From Strobilurus pachycystidiatus (Eukaryota; Basidiomycota; Agaricomycetes; Agaricales; Physalacriaceae): a stretch of 64,000 bases of DNA. The stretch covers positions 1,364,001-1,428,000 of the forward strand of contig JAHLMK010000008.1 in assembly GCA_019915135.1 (NCBI GenBank). The letters are read 5' to 3'. This document shows positions 12,413 to 23,739 of the stretch, piece by piece. Both the position numbers and the translations under genes were made by a program. How positions within the stretch are numbered: the first letter of the stretch is position 1; each line of letters starts with the position of its first letter. The notes under the pieces were generated by a model. It saw nothing but the letters and a program-made list of their open reading frames with translations. It was not told where the DNA came from and did not search any database.

Positions 12413-15137
12413 ATGGCCGACGTTGGCGGTCGTCTTACATCCATTGTAGACAGGTTCTTCGTTGCCCAGGAAGAAACGTCGCAACTGTCTCTCTTCGAAA
12501 ACGAGTGGCAGACTCTATATGACGATGCCTTAGTCGCCCATACAGATGGTGATATGGACTCTCACACGGCGGATCTGGCCTACAGCGTCGCAGAGGCTGT
12601 TTCGGCGATGTGCGAGGCTTTGAGGGACCTCGAATTCACCGACGACACTATCTCCCGAAACCTCAGAAACGAGCAGGATGCTGTGAAAGCTAGGCTCATA
12701 CCGCATAAGCCCAACGCACGGAAACACTCTACCTCACCCACACCACAACCCTTTCCATCTCCACCATCCTCGCGCCAAACGTCGCCCGCGGCACGGCCAA
12801 AGTCCAAGTCGCGCTCGCCCACGCCTCCCACGTCGGTATCTACAGCACCATCACCAGCTGCGTCTACAGCTTCGACATCCACTCCATCTGTGGTCTCCAC
12901 GCCTCCCACGCCATCTCCATCCATCTCCTCGTTGGCGGACACCACGCCACCCCCCTCTTCGCCGGTGGACACCAGTCCATCGACGAAGGAGGATATTGCG
13001 CCACCCTCACCACCGGCGGATCCTACACCATCCTCATCCTCCTCCTCCTCTGACCCGACGTCCTCTTCTTCAACAGCGCCACCCACACCCTCGTCTGTGC
13101 CCGATGAGCCCGAGGTCGCGTCCAGCCCAGCGCCGGAGCCATCGGTGGCAGTGGCTGATGGTCCATCCATTCCAGAACCATCCACCTCTTCCTCTTCTTC
13201 CGGTACGTTCCCCTCCCCCGTCTTCTTCCCATCAGCTAACACCCCCACAGCCAAACAGCCAACATACCCATTCCTCCCTGCGCTGCACGCGTACCTGCGC
13301 GCCAACCCGCTCGTGCCGTACCCGCCCGCAGACTTCCTATCCACGCTGCCCGCCTCTTCCTGCTCGTCGACGCCCAAAACGTACCTGTCCACGCTCCGCT
13401 CACGGCTCGGCTGGGGCAAAGTGCGCAAAGCCTTCTTCGGCGGGGACGCCAAGCGCATGTCCGCCTGGCTCGCCGGCTACGCCACGTGGTGCAGCACGGG
13501 CATCGACGAGCGCGAGGTCGCCGAGACCTCCGCCCGCCCGCACACCACCGGCCCAGGCGGCATGTCGCTCGGCTACGCGTACACCCACGCACCCGCCAGC
13601 CTCACCGCTGCGCTCGCGGAGATTCAGGAGCGGCTGATGCGGGTGTGCGGCGAGAAGGAGCGCGAGAGCGTCGTGGGGCGTAAGGTCCGCGAGGGGGTTC
13701 GTTGGGTCGACAGGGCCGAGTGGGAGACGTTCATGAAGGAGAGGGAGGGGCTGGTGGAGAAGCACCTCCCTCAGGTTAGTGCGAAGAGGAAGAGGGATGA
13801 GGCGGAGAGGAGGGCGGATGAGCTGAGGAAGACCCAGAGGGAGGAGGAGAGGAATAAGAAGCTGGCGAGGAGGGTGTCTGAGCCGGTTGTGGGTAAGCGC
13901 GCGAGGGACGATGATGAAGGGGAGGAACAAGGGGGCAGGGAGAGGAAGAGGCAATGCTCCATGCCTGCGTTGAGGCTGACGGCTATTCCCGGTGGGGTCT
14001 GGCCGGTCTTTGCCTTCCCGGCCGCCGCCTCCACCTCCACTGCACCCGCTCCGCCCCCGACACACTACCTCCCGCCGCGCAACCCGAACCTTAAGGCCTT
14101 TGCCTACGACTCCCTCGTCGTGCCCGACCTTGTCGACGATACGGATAGTGATTCTGATAGGAGTGGACGTGAGTGTTCTCCCTTTCGTTCTGTGGTCTGG
14201 AAAGTGGCGCTATGGTGTCATCCATGGGTTGCGAAACGATGGTTGGATCTTGTGGAAATGGGTGGATCTTGTGGATATGGTTGGATCTTGTGGACATGGT
14301 TGGGTTTCGTGCACATGGTTGGATTTTGTAGACTTGGTTGGGCTTGCTTCACGTTTTGGGTTGTTGCTTGAAGCTGGCGGACGGTTGGGACTTGCAGGAT
14401 GGGGGGACGGGACGTACCTTGGTGGGGAGAAAGCAACCCATTTCGTTTCCATTCTCCCCCTCGCTCTTATATTTGCATATTCCGGTGTGCATTGTCCACA
14501 ACCGGTTCCGTGCTCCTTTGTTGCAGGGGATGCGATGGTCTTTGCGTTCCTCTGTGCATTGATCGCTTTTGGGGTCTCCATTCCGTTTTTGGGTCGTGTT
14601 GTTCTCGATTTCGGGTTCTCGGCTTGGTTTCTTTACTGACGACGTCTCACAGCCTCGACACCCGACGGGGGCGTCTCTGTCCCCCTACCATGGGAGTTCC
14701 CCCAGACGTCGTTCGACGCGCTGGCCAAGTCCGTGCAGTCGTTCGAGACTGCACCGCCACCCGTCGAGTTCTCGTTCGACCCTCAGCCGACGACGTTCAC
14801 ATTATCCGCGCCCGTGCCCGCGTCTGCACCCACTCAGACCTTCGACACGTCAGGGCTGAACTTTGACTTGCTGTTGAGCCAGCTCGCGTCCGCGCCTGCG
14901 CCACAGGCGTTCGATACCACCCAGTCGTTCGACCTTAACCCGAACCCGAACCCCAACCCGAGTCTTATCAACATCATTGATACGAGCCCCATGAACCCCA
15001 CCCCCACCGCGAAGTCCTTCGACATGAACGACTACCTCAACTTTGACAGCTCCTCGTTCGACATGAGCAATTGGGGCGGGTTGGATGGGTTTGATTTGAT
15101 CCAGAGTACTTTTAGTGGGTCGTGGGGGGTTATGTGA
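12413..15137 (+). CDS. HD1: HD1 mating-type protein with degenerate homeodomain
   Basis: Partner of the adjacent HD2 gene. Three exons (12413-13202, 13251-14168, 14653-15137) give 730 residues in frame. Residues 1-100 form a helical N-terminus expected to carry dimer specificity. Next comes a long Ser/Thr/Pro-rich linker. Residues of about 268-318 align with a TALE-type homeodomain (helix 1 FLPALHAYLRANPL, PYP loop, end of helix 3 RSRLGW), but helix 3 reads TYLSTLRSRLGW where WFxN would be expected, so the key tryptophan, phenylalanine and asparagine are replaced. A basic segment with KRKRDEAERR could be a nuclear localisation signal. The C-terminus repeats short FD motifs (QTFDTSGLNFD, QAFDTTQSFD, KSFDMNDYLNFD), fitting an activation domain. 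The 484 nt second intron contains a minisatellite. Identity rests on position and architecture; loss of DNA contact by HD1 is inferred. Confidence 0.88.
14235..14350 (+). repeat. Minisatellite in HD1 intron 2
   Basis: About five imperfect tandem copies of a roughly 20 bp unit resembling TGGTTGGATCTTGTGGACA lie inside the unusually long second intron of HD1. Copies differ by a few bases each. Such arrays change length readily, so it may be polymorphic between mating types. Confidence 0.8.
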
Positions 15138-16719
15138 GCGGTCTTGCTTTCTCGTCTTGTTTCTGCATACTACACACCATCGCATCTACACACACATCAC
15201 TCGCATTAACACACAAACTCACTCACACATTCATATGCCTGCATCCACTCATCCAGTTATGGCTCGTCCTACATATGCTTTCCCTCTATGCTTTGTCTCT
15301 TGCTGTCGTTGTTTTCGCTATCTGCTATCGCTTGCTATCTGCTATCGTCTTTTGTATCCTTATTATACCGGGGAAGAATTGAAGTGTTGAAGAATTGAAG
15401 TCAAAAACCACGATCCCGAGTCCGACTCCCAGCCTTCGAAAAGAAAATAAAAAACCGATGCTCCGAGGTGAGGTGAGACTGATATTTGGCGCGTCCAGCC
15501 TCTTAGCCAGCACGCAGTTGATAGCCAAGAAACCTCGCGCCACGCTGGTAAGTTGCTTCAGACCCGCCGCCGCCTCTTGCGGTACTTATTCAGTTGACAC
15601 AGTATCATTGATCCCCACCCGCAAACTGGACGGTGCTTCAGACAAAGGTGCAAGTGAGTAAAACATTGGACTAGTACATAGTATGAGGATGTTAGTTCAT
15701 TCGACGCGTGCAAGCAGCGTGCCATACCCAAGTCCACACATCGTTCGCTTTATATTACCTCCGAGTCATGTACTACGATCTTGATACCTTTGAAGAGTGG
15801 TTGCTGCTTTCAATGTCCAGCTACATGAAATTCACAGTGTCACGGTATCGATTGTACATGGAAGGAATTCATGCACGCGGGCGTCCATCCTGGAATCCTC
15901 GGCGAACGCTTCTTCTCCGGCACACGAAGCACAACCTACAGTGCATAAAGAAGCCAATACACAGGTTTGATCATGATACAGGTGCACGGCCTCCCAAGCT
16001 CTCTTGTACCGCATTCCATACACTTACGCGCAGTAGGTTCCGACGTGACGAGGCTGTTGTTGCTGGATAGATGCGGTGTCTATACTCGGATTGCGCAAGC
16101 CGCCGATGATGTCCGTCACCTTCCGAGTCTGTCAGGAAAGGATGTCTTGCCGTGCAGGGTATGTCGGAGAGCTCTCTGTGCCGGCGTCAACCATATATAG
16201 TGCGGGTATAAGTTGGCGCAAACTTGAAGCGTTTGACTATACTCTCATCCCATGCCATCCATCCGTACATTCAGTACTCCCCTGCACTGAATTGGAACGG
16301 TCAACTCGAGAGATACATTTGAAGACGAATGGCCAGAGATAAAGTGAGTAGAATGGAAGGAGTATCATCATACCATCGTACACGGTCTCTGACATTCTGT
16401 AGGACTGCATTCGCATAGGAGGCAAACCGCCGATAATGTTTATCAACGCCACAAAGGGAAAGCCGAGTCAGCCAGCAAAGCCGTTCTCATCGAAGGGTAC
16501 CAAGAGTGTCAGCAGTACGCCGTCAGGCCCGGCATCGACCAAGAAATTCTTCTTGCTGAAGAAGAAAAAGAAATAATATAGGGATATTATGTAGCTGACT
16601 GAGTCGAGAGCAGACTGAGTTGTACGGAATACAGGTGGAAAAACATTGGGGACATACGTCGCTTGGCTGATCCCTTCCACCCAAGTGCAAGTACTATTTG
16701 AGACCGCCCTTGATTTCTT
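15138..16719. other. HD1 downstream region with a possible small gene
   Basis: No family was recognised. The plus strand at 16402-16576 has a coding-like exon preceded by an acceptor (CTGTAG), reading GGKPPIMFINATKGKP and ending in a lysine run and TAA. It could join a short upstream exon starting at 16329 through the GTGAGT at 16344, giving about 60 residues. Another open stretch at 15768-16070 (starting near MYYDLDTFEEWLLLS) might be an earlier exon. The usual neighbour of HD genes in Agaricales, mitochondrial intermediate peptidase, is not here. Confidence 0.3.
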
Positions 16720-19700
16720 CTGGCCGCTTGCTCACTTGTACGCCTGGCCGCTGCGTCAGAACAAGGTGGAGGGTAAACGTCCCGGACCCGCTCTGCGAAA
16801 CGCAGTCCAATGCCTCGGCCTTGAACGATGACTTTGGCCATATCAAGGATTCGAACGTCGCGCGGAAGAAGGATGGGAGCGAGATGAATTCCGAAAGTGT
16901 ACAAGTGATAGCCAAGTCGATAGTATACACGGTAACCAGAGCGGATGTGGTGATTCACGCCGACCTGTGCACAGTGAGGGCATGCTCCTAGAACGAATGA
17001 TGAATGAAAGGTTCGGTGCATGGGTGTGAAAGGTTCGGTGCATGGGTGAGGGACAAGCGAAGAGACGATGGTCGAGAGACATCGAAAACACCAGCGGGCA
17101 CCCCGTTCGTCGACAGTCTTGGTGATGACCTCCTCGTTCGAGGAGATGTCGGTCGTGAGGATAATGTCGTCGTCTTCGTCTTCGTCTTCGCGCGGCTGGA
17201 GAAAATGAAGATGATGGCGGTGATGTCGAGAGCAGAACGACGACGACGACTCGCCATGAAGCCCTGCACATCACGATACTTAACATGGAGGTCGGCGACG
17301 ACAGCCTGGCCCTGGGGCTCCAAGTTGCTTGGGCCGGACTGAGAAGACACGAGTCTCAGAAATGGGGGATATTTACTGAATGTCGACGGGCGGCGCGTTC
17401 GCGGGCGTACGGGTGATGCGTGTGGAATGACGAGTGGGTAGGAGGAGGAGGCGAGCCTATGCGCATCGGCAGAATAAATAGGATTTTGGCCTCGAGTACA
17501 TATGTCGGGAGGTCGGGTGAGGGGAGAGCTGGCATGGCGGGGGATATTGGCACGGCGGGACGGCGACGACCTAGTAAGGAGACTGGCACAAGCAGACAGA
17601 AAGCGGGAGATTACCAGCCATTGTAATCCCACCGACGGGGGAATCCACAGATAATTTTGGGGTACGAAGCCACGTCGAAACTTGGCGGCTGTTGAGTTAG
17701 GGAGGAAGCATGGTCATAATGGCATGTAGGTTCCAAGCCAGGAATGTGACTCTGATCGCCGTATAACTCTCCCATTCCCCACATACACGCACCCGAGTTT
17801 GGAAATCAAAATGCCCTCGATTTGACGCGTGGCATACAAGGCGAGTGATGCTCTTTCTACTTTCGATACTCCGCTATCTCCTAGGTGTGGGTGTAGCACG
17901 TAGCGCCGCCGTGAGTTCCATCACCCATTCAATCCTAGGGAAGCCTCAAAGTTAGGCCTACGTCGCACCCTCGATCGCGGGGGCACTTACCACACCATCA
18001 CCACCAGCTCACTCCGTCCTTAGGAACTATCCGGTCCATGCTTCAGGCAACTCTCGACCTATCTTCAAGTCCAGCGAATTAATATCGTTCTTTTCGGGTA
18101 TGCGTCACATTCTGTCACATGAGTCAGTGTAACCCCAACCATAGGCGCGACCCTACCGACGCGACTCACATTGTGCGACCATGCATGCAAATTCGATTGA
18201 AGTATCTGAGGCCCATTTCTTGACCAGGATGATCCCGCCCAGGTATACAAGTCAAGATCAAGCAAGCGTCGTCAGGTCACCAGATATGGCAAGCGTCGGT
18301 CGTCGGGTTTCGGCTTCCAAGGATGGCAAGACGCGGCGGCAGCCCGCCCAGGAAGACATAGGCTGCAAGATTGCGACTAGTAGGTCTTCAAAGGACAAGG
18401 ACACATCTTCAAAGGACGAGGACACAATAGGTTTTCGCTGCAACGTCTGGGCTGCTGGTCTTGCTCAAGTCTCTACGCGTCGCGCTCAGATCCCGTTCGG
18501 TTCGCGGAGCACTTACTGCGGTGTCCAAGAATTCTGAACTTGCATGTTCAGTGCTCGATGTGAATGGTGATATTCTTTCTCGTTGCGCGTATGGTTGCAA
18601 CCTGCGTATGGTTGCATCCTCTGCGCCACAAATCCTAGACTCGTCCAATTATCCTCTCAAGGAGGGTATGGGAGTTCACGGAGCCGCGTCTTTTATGCTG
18701 GGATGACTCTGGGGACGCTTCCTTGTTTCTTTCGCTGGAATTTGGCCATGGTTTTCATTGTCCCGGTGATTGGTGGTGTTGGGGTTACGCCAGAGATGGA
18801 CTAGGCGGCCGTTGATCTCTCTCAAGGAGAGGCTATGAACGAAGTTCTCGATGCGGATTGGCCGAAGAATGGCGACTTTGGCCATGCTTCACCGTCAAGT
18901 ATCAGAACTCCTTTCAGATGCACCGTAGACTGCGTAACGCACCTACAGTATAGTGATATCTCCATGTCTACAGGTCACCTCGAATATGCTGAACGTGGCG
19001 CCGATTGGGTACAGCTGCCTGTCGAAGATGCTGGGATTAATGCGCTACGATGACTCGTCGTCCCTCGGGCTATTATAAGGCTTGTCGAGGTAATGTCTCA
19101 CTCGTTGGAGCGCTGGAAGAAGTGGGAGCGACCTGGGCGATCGAAATCGGACTCCTGGGATACGGGGGCTCCAAGCTCTGTCCCAAGATTCAATATTCAA
19201 GACTCTTGGACGCCGGTAGGCAATGGGCTACGCACCTCAAAACAGATTGTGTCTGACTCGTCACTCCCTCAGCTCTCTAGGTAACGTCGGTTTGAACTTG
19301 AAGTCGATTTTTTGAGCTTGTAGGTGAGGCTCTCACGATATAGGCTCTGAGCGAGTATTTCTATCGCTTGGAGGGCCATGTCCTCTGATTTATTGGTGCC
19401 TTGGACGTGGCTCCTTGGAGGTGAAACAAAAGGTGATCGACGTTTGAGCCATAACAGGTCTTCCATGAGGCTCATACATTGTGCCGACACAGTCCCATGT
19501 CGCCCACAAACAAGCCAATGCCCAATATTTCCCTGATACTATACAAAAACTTGCCCATAACGCGGACAACACCTATCGCTCCGCCAAGGAAGCCGGATCT
19601 GCATTCACCTTTCACCTGCAACTACAGAGCTCCTTTCTGCTCGTTCATGCTCAGTCATCGCGCTACATAGTATTCTTCTGAATATCGGTTAGTACGAGCG

Positions 19701-21290
19701 GAGTCCATCTACGCCTATACCAACGAACCGAACTCGTCGACGCATGAGACTAGGCGTCGTGTCCTTAAATCCTCGAGGCCACATTGACAGCTCCAGAGTA
19801 TCTTTCTGAACCATTTGTGCAGTCCTCCACTCATCCTTACCTGCCGCCGGACTGTTCGCTTCTTCGTTGGCCATCTTGATCACCTGGTATTCTCCTCGCC
19901 GGCCCAATATCCCGTCGCCCCGCCACGCCCACTCGTATACTTACATAGTGTCCTTCATCAGTCCATCATTCCCTTGGTCATCACACCTATTTAGACCGCT
20001 TGCACACGACAATGCAATCTCATCGATTCCTCCCTCCCGCCCAGCCCGCCGCCACATATCAGAAAAGTGTGGACTGAATCGCGAGGCGCAATGGTCGCAA
20101 CTTGTTACTTGAATATAGACTCGGACCTCGTCTTCGACTCTTCGACCTTCTTCTTCTTCTTGCTGAGACTCTCTTCTTCCTCTCGACTCCCGTCGTCCCC
20201 TCAGTCCCGGACTTTGATCTCGCCTTTCCGGTCCCAGCGCTCGGTTTCTCACTTCATATGCAGTGGGCGCGACCGATCGTCGCATCGTGGCCTGAAAGGC
20301 TAAGCCAAGTCTCCAGAAGTCTGGGTCTCGGAGATCGAATTTTGCAGGATCATGCCGATTCTGATGAAGAGAACTCAGAAAGCTGATTGAACAAAGGCTC
20401 GGGCCCATATTCCCAAACTTGAACTACACCGTAGAATTTAAAGGTGCATGACACTTCGTTGACTGACATGCCGCCGATTTCCTGGGTACTCTCGATATCT
20501 CAATATCTCCATATACTTCGGCTAGTAGTGCGCCTCTTGGTATGCAGCTTCCTATCCTCGATCTGGACGAAAGACTCCAGATGGAGACCCGTAACGCACG
20601 CCTAATCTGGCACTGGCAGAGCAGTTCCGGACGCGTCACGATGTCTCCATTGAAGGACCTGGACCGGGACATGCCGGAAGATGTACGTAGGCCAAGTGCC
20701 AATCACAGTTGATGGTTGATGTGGCGCAGTGAAAGTAGCGCTTGGAAGAGTGTATCTTTGGACATCGATGTACATAGTGATAGGGAACTGGGGAGTTTCA
20801 ATTTCTCCGCCGAGGTTCGAGTTGACAGTCTTATCTGGTCAGAAGTGAACGGATAGAGTAAGAGAAATCAGGACGCGGATGTAGAGTCGAACAAAGTCCG
20901 TCATCATGACATGTGTCGAGACTCTAGATTTGCAGCATGCACTTCATTGATCGTGTAAAGTGACTGTGGGATCCCGCGTACTTGAACCACGGCGAGTAGC
21001 ACATCAAGTCCAGTCTGCTCTAATTTTGATATGATTCCTTCATGGCGAAATCTGGCAGGCTCCGGGAGCGCCGTAAGAAAGGTTTCGACCAGATCAGTGC
21101 TATTATCGCGTAAAGGGGGCAAAAGGTTTGGCACAGAAGATAGCATGTATCGTTATTTTGAAACTCAGTGGCGTACAAGAGAGCCTTGAAGAAAAGGGTC
21201 CGACTCCGAAGTGTCGCACCGAGGAAAGTGGCCAACTTGAAGGTTCCGACCCTCAATGATGTACTATAGCTTTGTACGCTTCCGGGCTAC
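16720..21290 (-). repeat. Arm B of the inverted repeat (mirror of arm A)
   Basis: Read on the minus strand this matches arm A at 1-4830 in the same order and with no large rearrangement, so the two arms point in opposite directions around the HD locus. It is better preserved than arm A in places. The segment complementary to 17100-17200 reads as an acidic stretch (DDDIILTTDISSNEEV) close to part of the gene at 22785-23434. Around 18171-18110 on the minus strand lies a canonical intron-like block (GTGAGT donor, CTGAC branch-like site, CAG acceptor) that is shared with the copy at 23.9 kb. That suggests the ancestor was an intron-containing gene, not a retrocopy. Many stops and frameshifts remain, so it is called a decayed duplicate. 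Homology is seen directly; ancestry is inferred. Confidence 0.75.
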
Positions 21291-22784
21291 TGTAAGTTTG
21301 GTTATGTAGCAGCCATACTCTAAATGAACACTTTCACTTGAATTGGAAGCAAAGCTTCGTCGTCCCAAGTACTACCGCACACTACTCAGTTTCTGGACCT
21401 TCCCAACCGCCGCCCTCAAATACCGCTTAAGAACCGGGATACGCACATCAACTCTAGATAGGACACGCAGAACACATAGGTAACCGTGACATCGCTGGAA
21501 ATCGGCGAGGGTTTGTGTGATTGCATTCTGAGGGAACCTGTCCACGTCTGCCGCGATTCATTTCGGTGGGCGTTATGTACCGGGACGCAGTGGGAAGGTA
21601 GGTCCGAGGAGAGTGCGGCGACACGCAATCCCGCTGAGGATGTTGGATTTCAGCTTCTTCTCCTCGAATGCCAATTGGTCCTGTTCCCAATCGGACCAGT
21701 CAGCAGAAGACTCATTTACATCCCAGACCGAGACGCGAACAGGATGAATGATACTGAACCCCATGCTCAGATGTACATGTAATGACGCTGGAAGAAAACA
21801 AAAACAAGTTCACAAACCACACACCGAAATGAAATTTGAACGTCCGAATCACAGACAGGTAACCTTATCGGAAAAGGTGCGGGTGGTCAGAGATGTTGTG
21901 AGAAATGAGCTCCAGATTTCGCTGAGAGCATGTATGTGCGTCGACTGACGAGAATACAGATCACAGAACTCCATTCGCTCCGACACATCAAAGAGTGTAG
22001 GATTGGACTCGAATTAAGTATAGCGTACTACTAAGTGCGCATCAGGGCGAGGACCCCCTGTCAATGAAGGGCAAAGATTGAAGCCAAATGTATGAGACGG
22101 ACCAGGAGTAGCACGAGGAGTACAGAGTCAGGAAGCGGTGAGGAGTATACGTGCTTGTCGGATGTCGACTCGGAGCCTATGGTGGTGGTAGTGTGTGTAT
22201 ATCATGTAAAGGTGCTTGCTGATGAAGCGAGGCGCGCCTAAATGTACTGTTTACTGCACTGGGTCAATGTCGCGCTCTGAGCCTAAGAACTCGATGTCGA
22301 ATCACTAAGACTCGGTCTAGTAAGCCATGGGACTCAATTGGTATTGTGCTTGCCAGTGAGCCAGAACGCAGCATAGAGTCGACGAAAACCGACGGCAAAG
22401 ATTTGTTGACATGAACCAGATGTCAGACATGTGGCTGGCCGAACGCAGAGAGCGGGATGATCGTCTTCATCTGCAAGGAGTTCTTGGCCAGCCTGAAAAA
22501 ACAAACGTGCCTGGATTCCGCGAGTTTGAGTACAGCCTGACATCTCACAAAGTCCAGGCAGCACAGACGATGACGCGGAGCCCTGAAAAATTTGCAGGTC
22601 GCGTGTGCGGGGTGGGAGCGAGGAGAATGCGATGAATTCTATAGGGTACAACAGATAGCCAGACAGATAGCATACATGGAATCAGGACACTCGAATCACA
22701 AACAGGTAAATTCAGGCCGGCGCAATGGTGCGGGTCCTCAGGGCAAGGTCCTGCACCAAAATAATGAGATTCAAATTTCACTGG
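21291..22784. other. Repeat-like relic DNA, no gene seen
   Basis: Only broken frames are visible. A block at about 21830-21940 resembles one at 22690-22795 (both contain a TCGAATCACA- or CGAATCACA-type sequence followed by CAGGTAA), so there is a local duplication about 0.85 kb apart. The second copy overlaps the 3' end of the small gene at 22785-23434. Confidence 0.4.
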
Positions 22785-23434
22785 GAGAGTAGATGCGCGA
22801 CATACAATGACGACCGTGGAGAAGCACCTGTGGCGACGCCAGCCATGCCCATCGGAGATTTCCACCTCCTCACTTCCATAGACGACGATATGTAAGTTGA
22901 GTGTGTCGTCGTCTGACTGCAGAAAAAAAAAGATGAGCGCCAATGACTAGGCAAAAGAAAGAACGACGCACCACGGTAATATCGACGTGCATGTGGAGAG
23001 AGATGTTGTGCGTAATCTCGACGATGGGAGCCTCAGGCTCAAGACGCTGGGGCTGCGAAAACGCTATGTCTTAGCCCATAGAGATGATGCGAGGTGAACG
23101 AAAAATCAATTACCGGTGCGCGTTGGACCGCATAGTGTCGGGCGTACGGCTCGTGATGCCTGTGCGCTGGCACCTGGTGATGGTGTTGGCGGTATCGATG
23201 ATTGAGAAAAATTGAGGAGTCGAAGGATTGCCTTTGGATGTCGCGTCGGCGTACAGGAGCCATGAGGGAGAGTGGGGCGATGTCTATGGAGTCGAAGGGC
23301 AGGTAGCTTATAAGCCATAGTAAAGGCACGACCGGCGCCAGCACAAGGCAAGGCCCGAGGAGAAATCCGCAATATCGGGGGGACGGATCTGAACTGTGAG
23401 TTGACGGTTCATGGATGAAGTTAGAAGCGTCCAC
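22785..23434 (-). CDS. Small membrane-anchored unknown protein, related to the repeat arms
   Basis: I do not recognise a known family. A plausible model starts at 23434 and runs through three short introns (acceptors at roughly 23054, 22921 and 22800). It encodes about 170 residues: a short polar N-terminus, one membrane helix (around GPCLVLAPVVPLLWLISYL), a basic, histidine-rich middle (HRYRQHHHQVPAHRHHEPYA), then a beta-rich acidic end reading like SDDDTLNLHIVVYGSEEVEI. The last part resembles decayed segments in both arms of the inverted repeat, so this may be the only still-open copy of that family in the window, or a partial copy. The exact 3' end is uncertain because the final exon would add only a few residues before a stop. 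Confidence 0.4.
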
Positions 23435-23739
23435 AAGGGTGGTTTACAGCACAGAAATGTGATCGCCGTTGCTTTCCCAGCGACCACATACAGGCAACAA
23501 ACTCTGATTCGGAAAGTGACATTCCTTGTCACTGCTCGCGAGGTAGAAAGTAAGCAAAGGGGTGGTTATATCTGACACGATCCGCTGCTAACTCCTACGA
23601 TAGGCCATGCTGTGACTGCCCGAAGGCATTGAGTTGTCTGCAATGCAATGCCATGCCTAAGGTACCTTCGAGGTTTAATTCCCCGCCACCCCTCGATCTC
23701 TAGCACTCACCCTATTTCCACCGGCTGCTTCTCCGTCCC
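23435..23739. promoter_or_regulatory. Upstream region of the small unknown gene
   Basis: No convincing coding sequence is visible. It would hold the promoter of the minus-strand gene ending at 22785. No element was recognised. Confidence 0.3.

Noticed and set aside
12580..14065. Long minus-strand frames of 220-290 codons opposite HD1
   Set aside because: Shadows of the Ser/Pro-rich and GC-rich HD1 exons; no domains and no splice logic.
15138..16719. Mitochondrial intermediate peptidase expected next to HD genes
   Set aside because: No metallopeptidase HExxH region or other MIP motif is visible here or elsewhere in the window.
16840..16860. A GTTCGAATCC-type sequence on the minus strand, like a tRNA B box
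   Set aside because: It lies inside repeat arm B, no A box or cloverleaf fits around it, and the matching place in arm A lacks it.
1..21290. Arms A and B as terminal repeats of one large transposon or Starship-like element
   Set aside because: The arms are degraded gene copies, no transposase or tyrosine recombinase was found in the loop, and the loop holds conserved mating-type genes.
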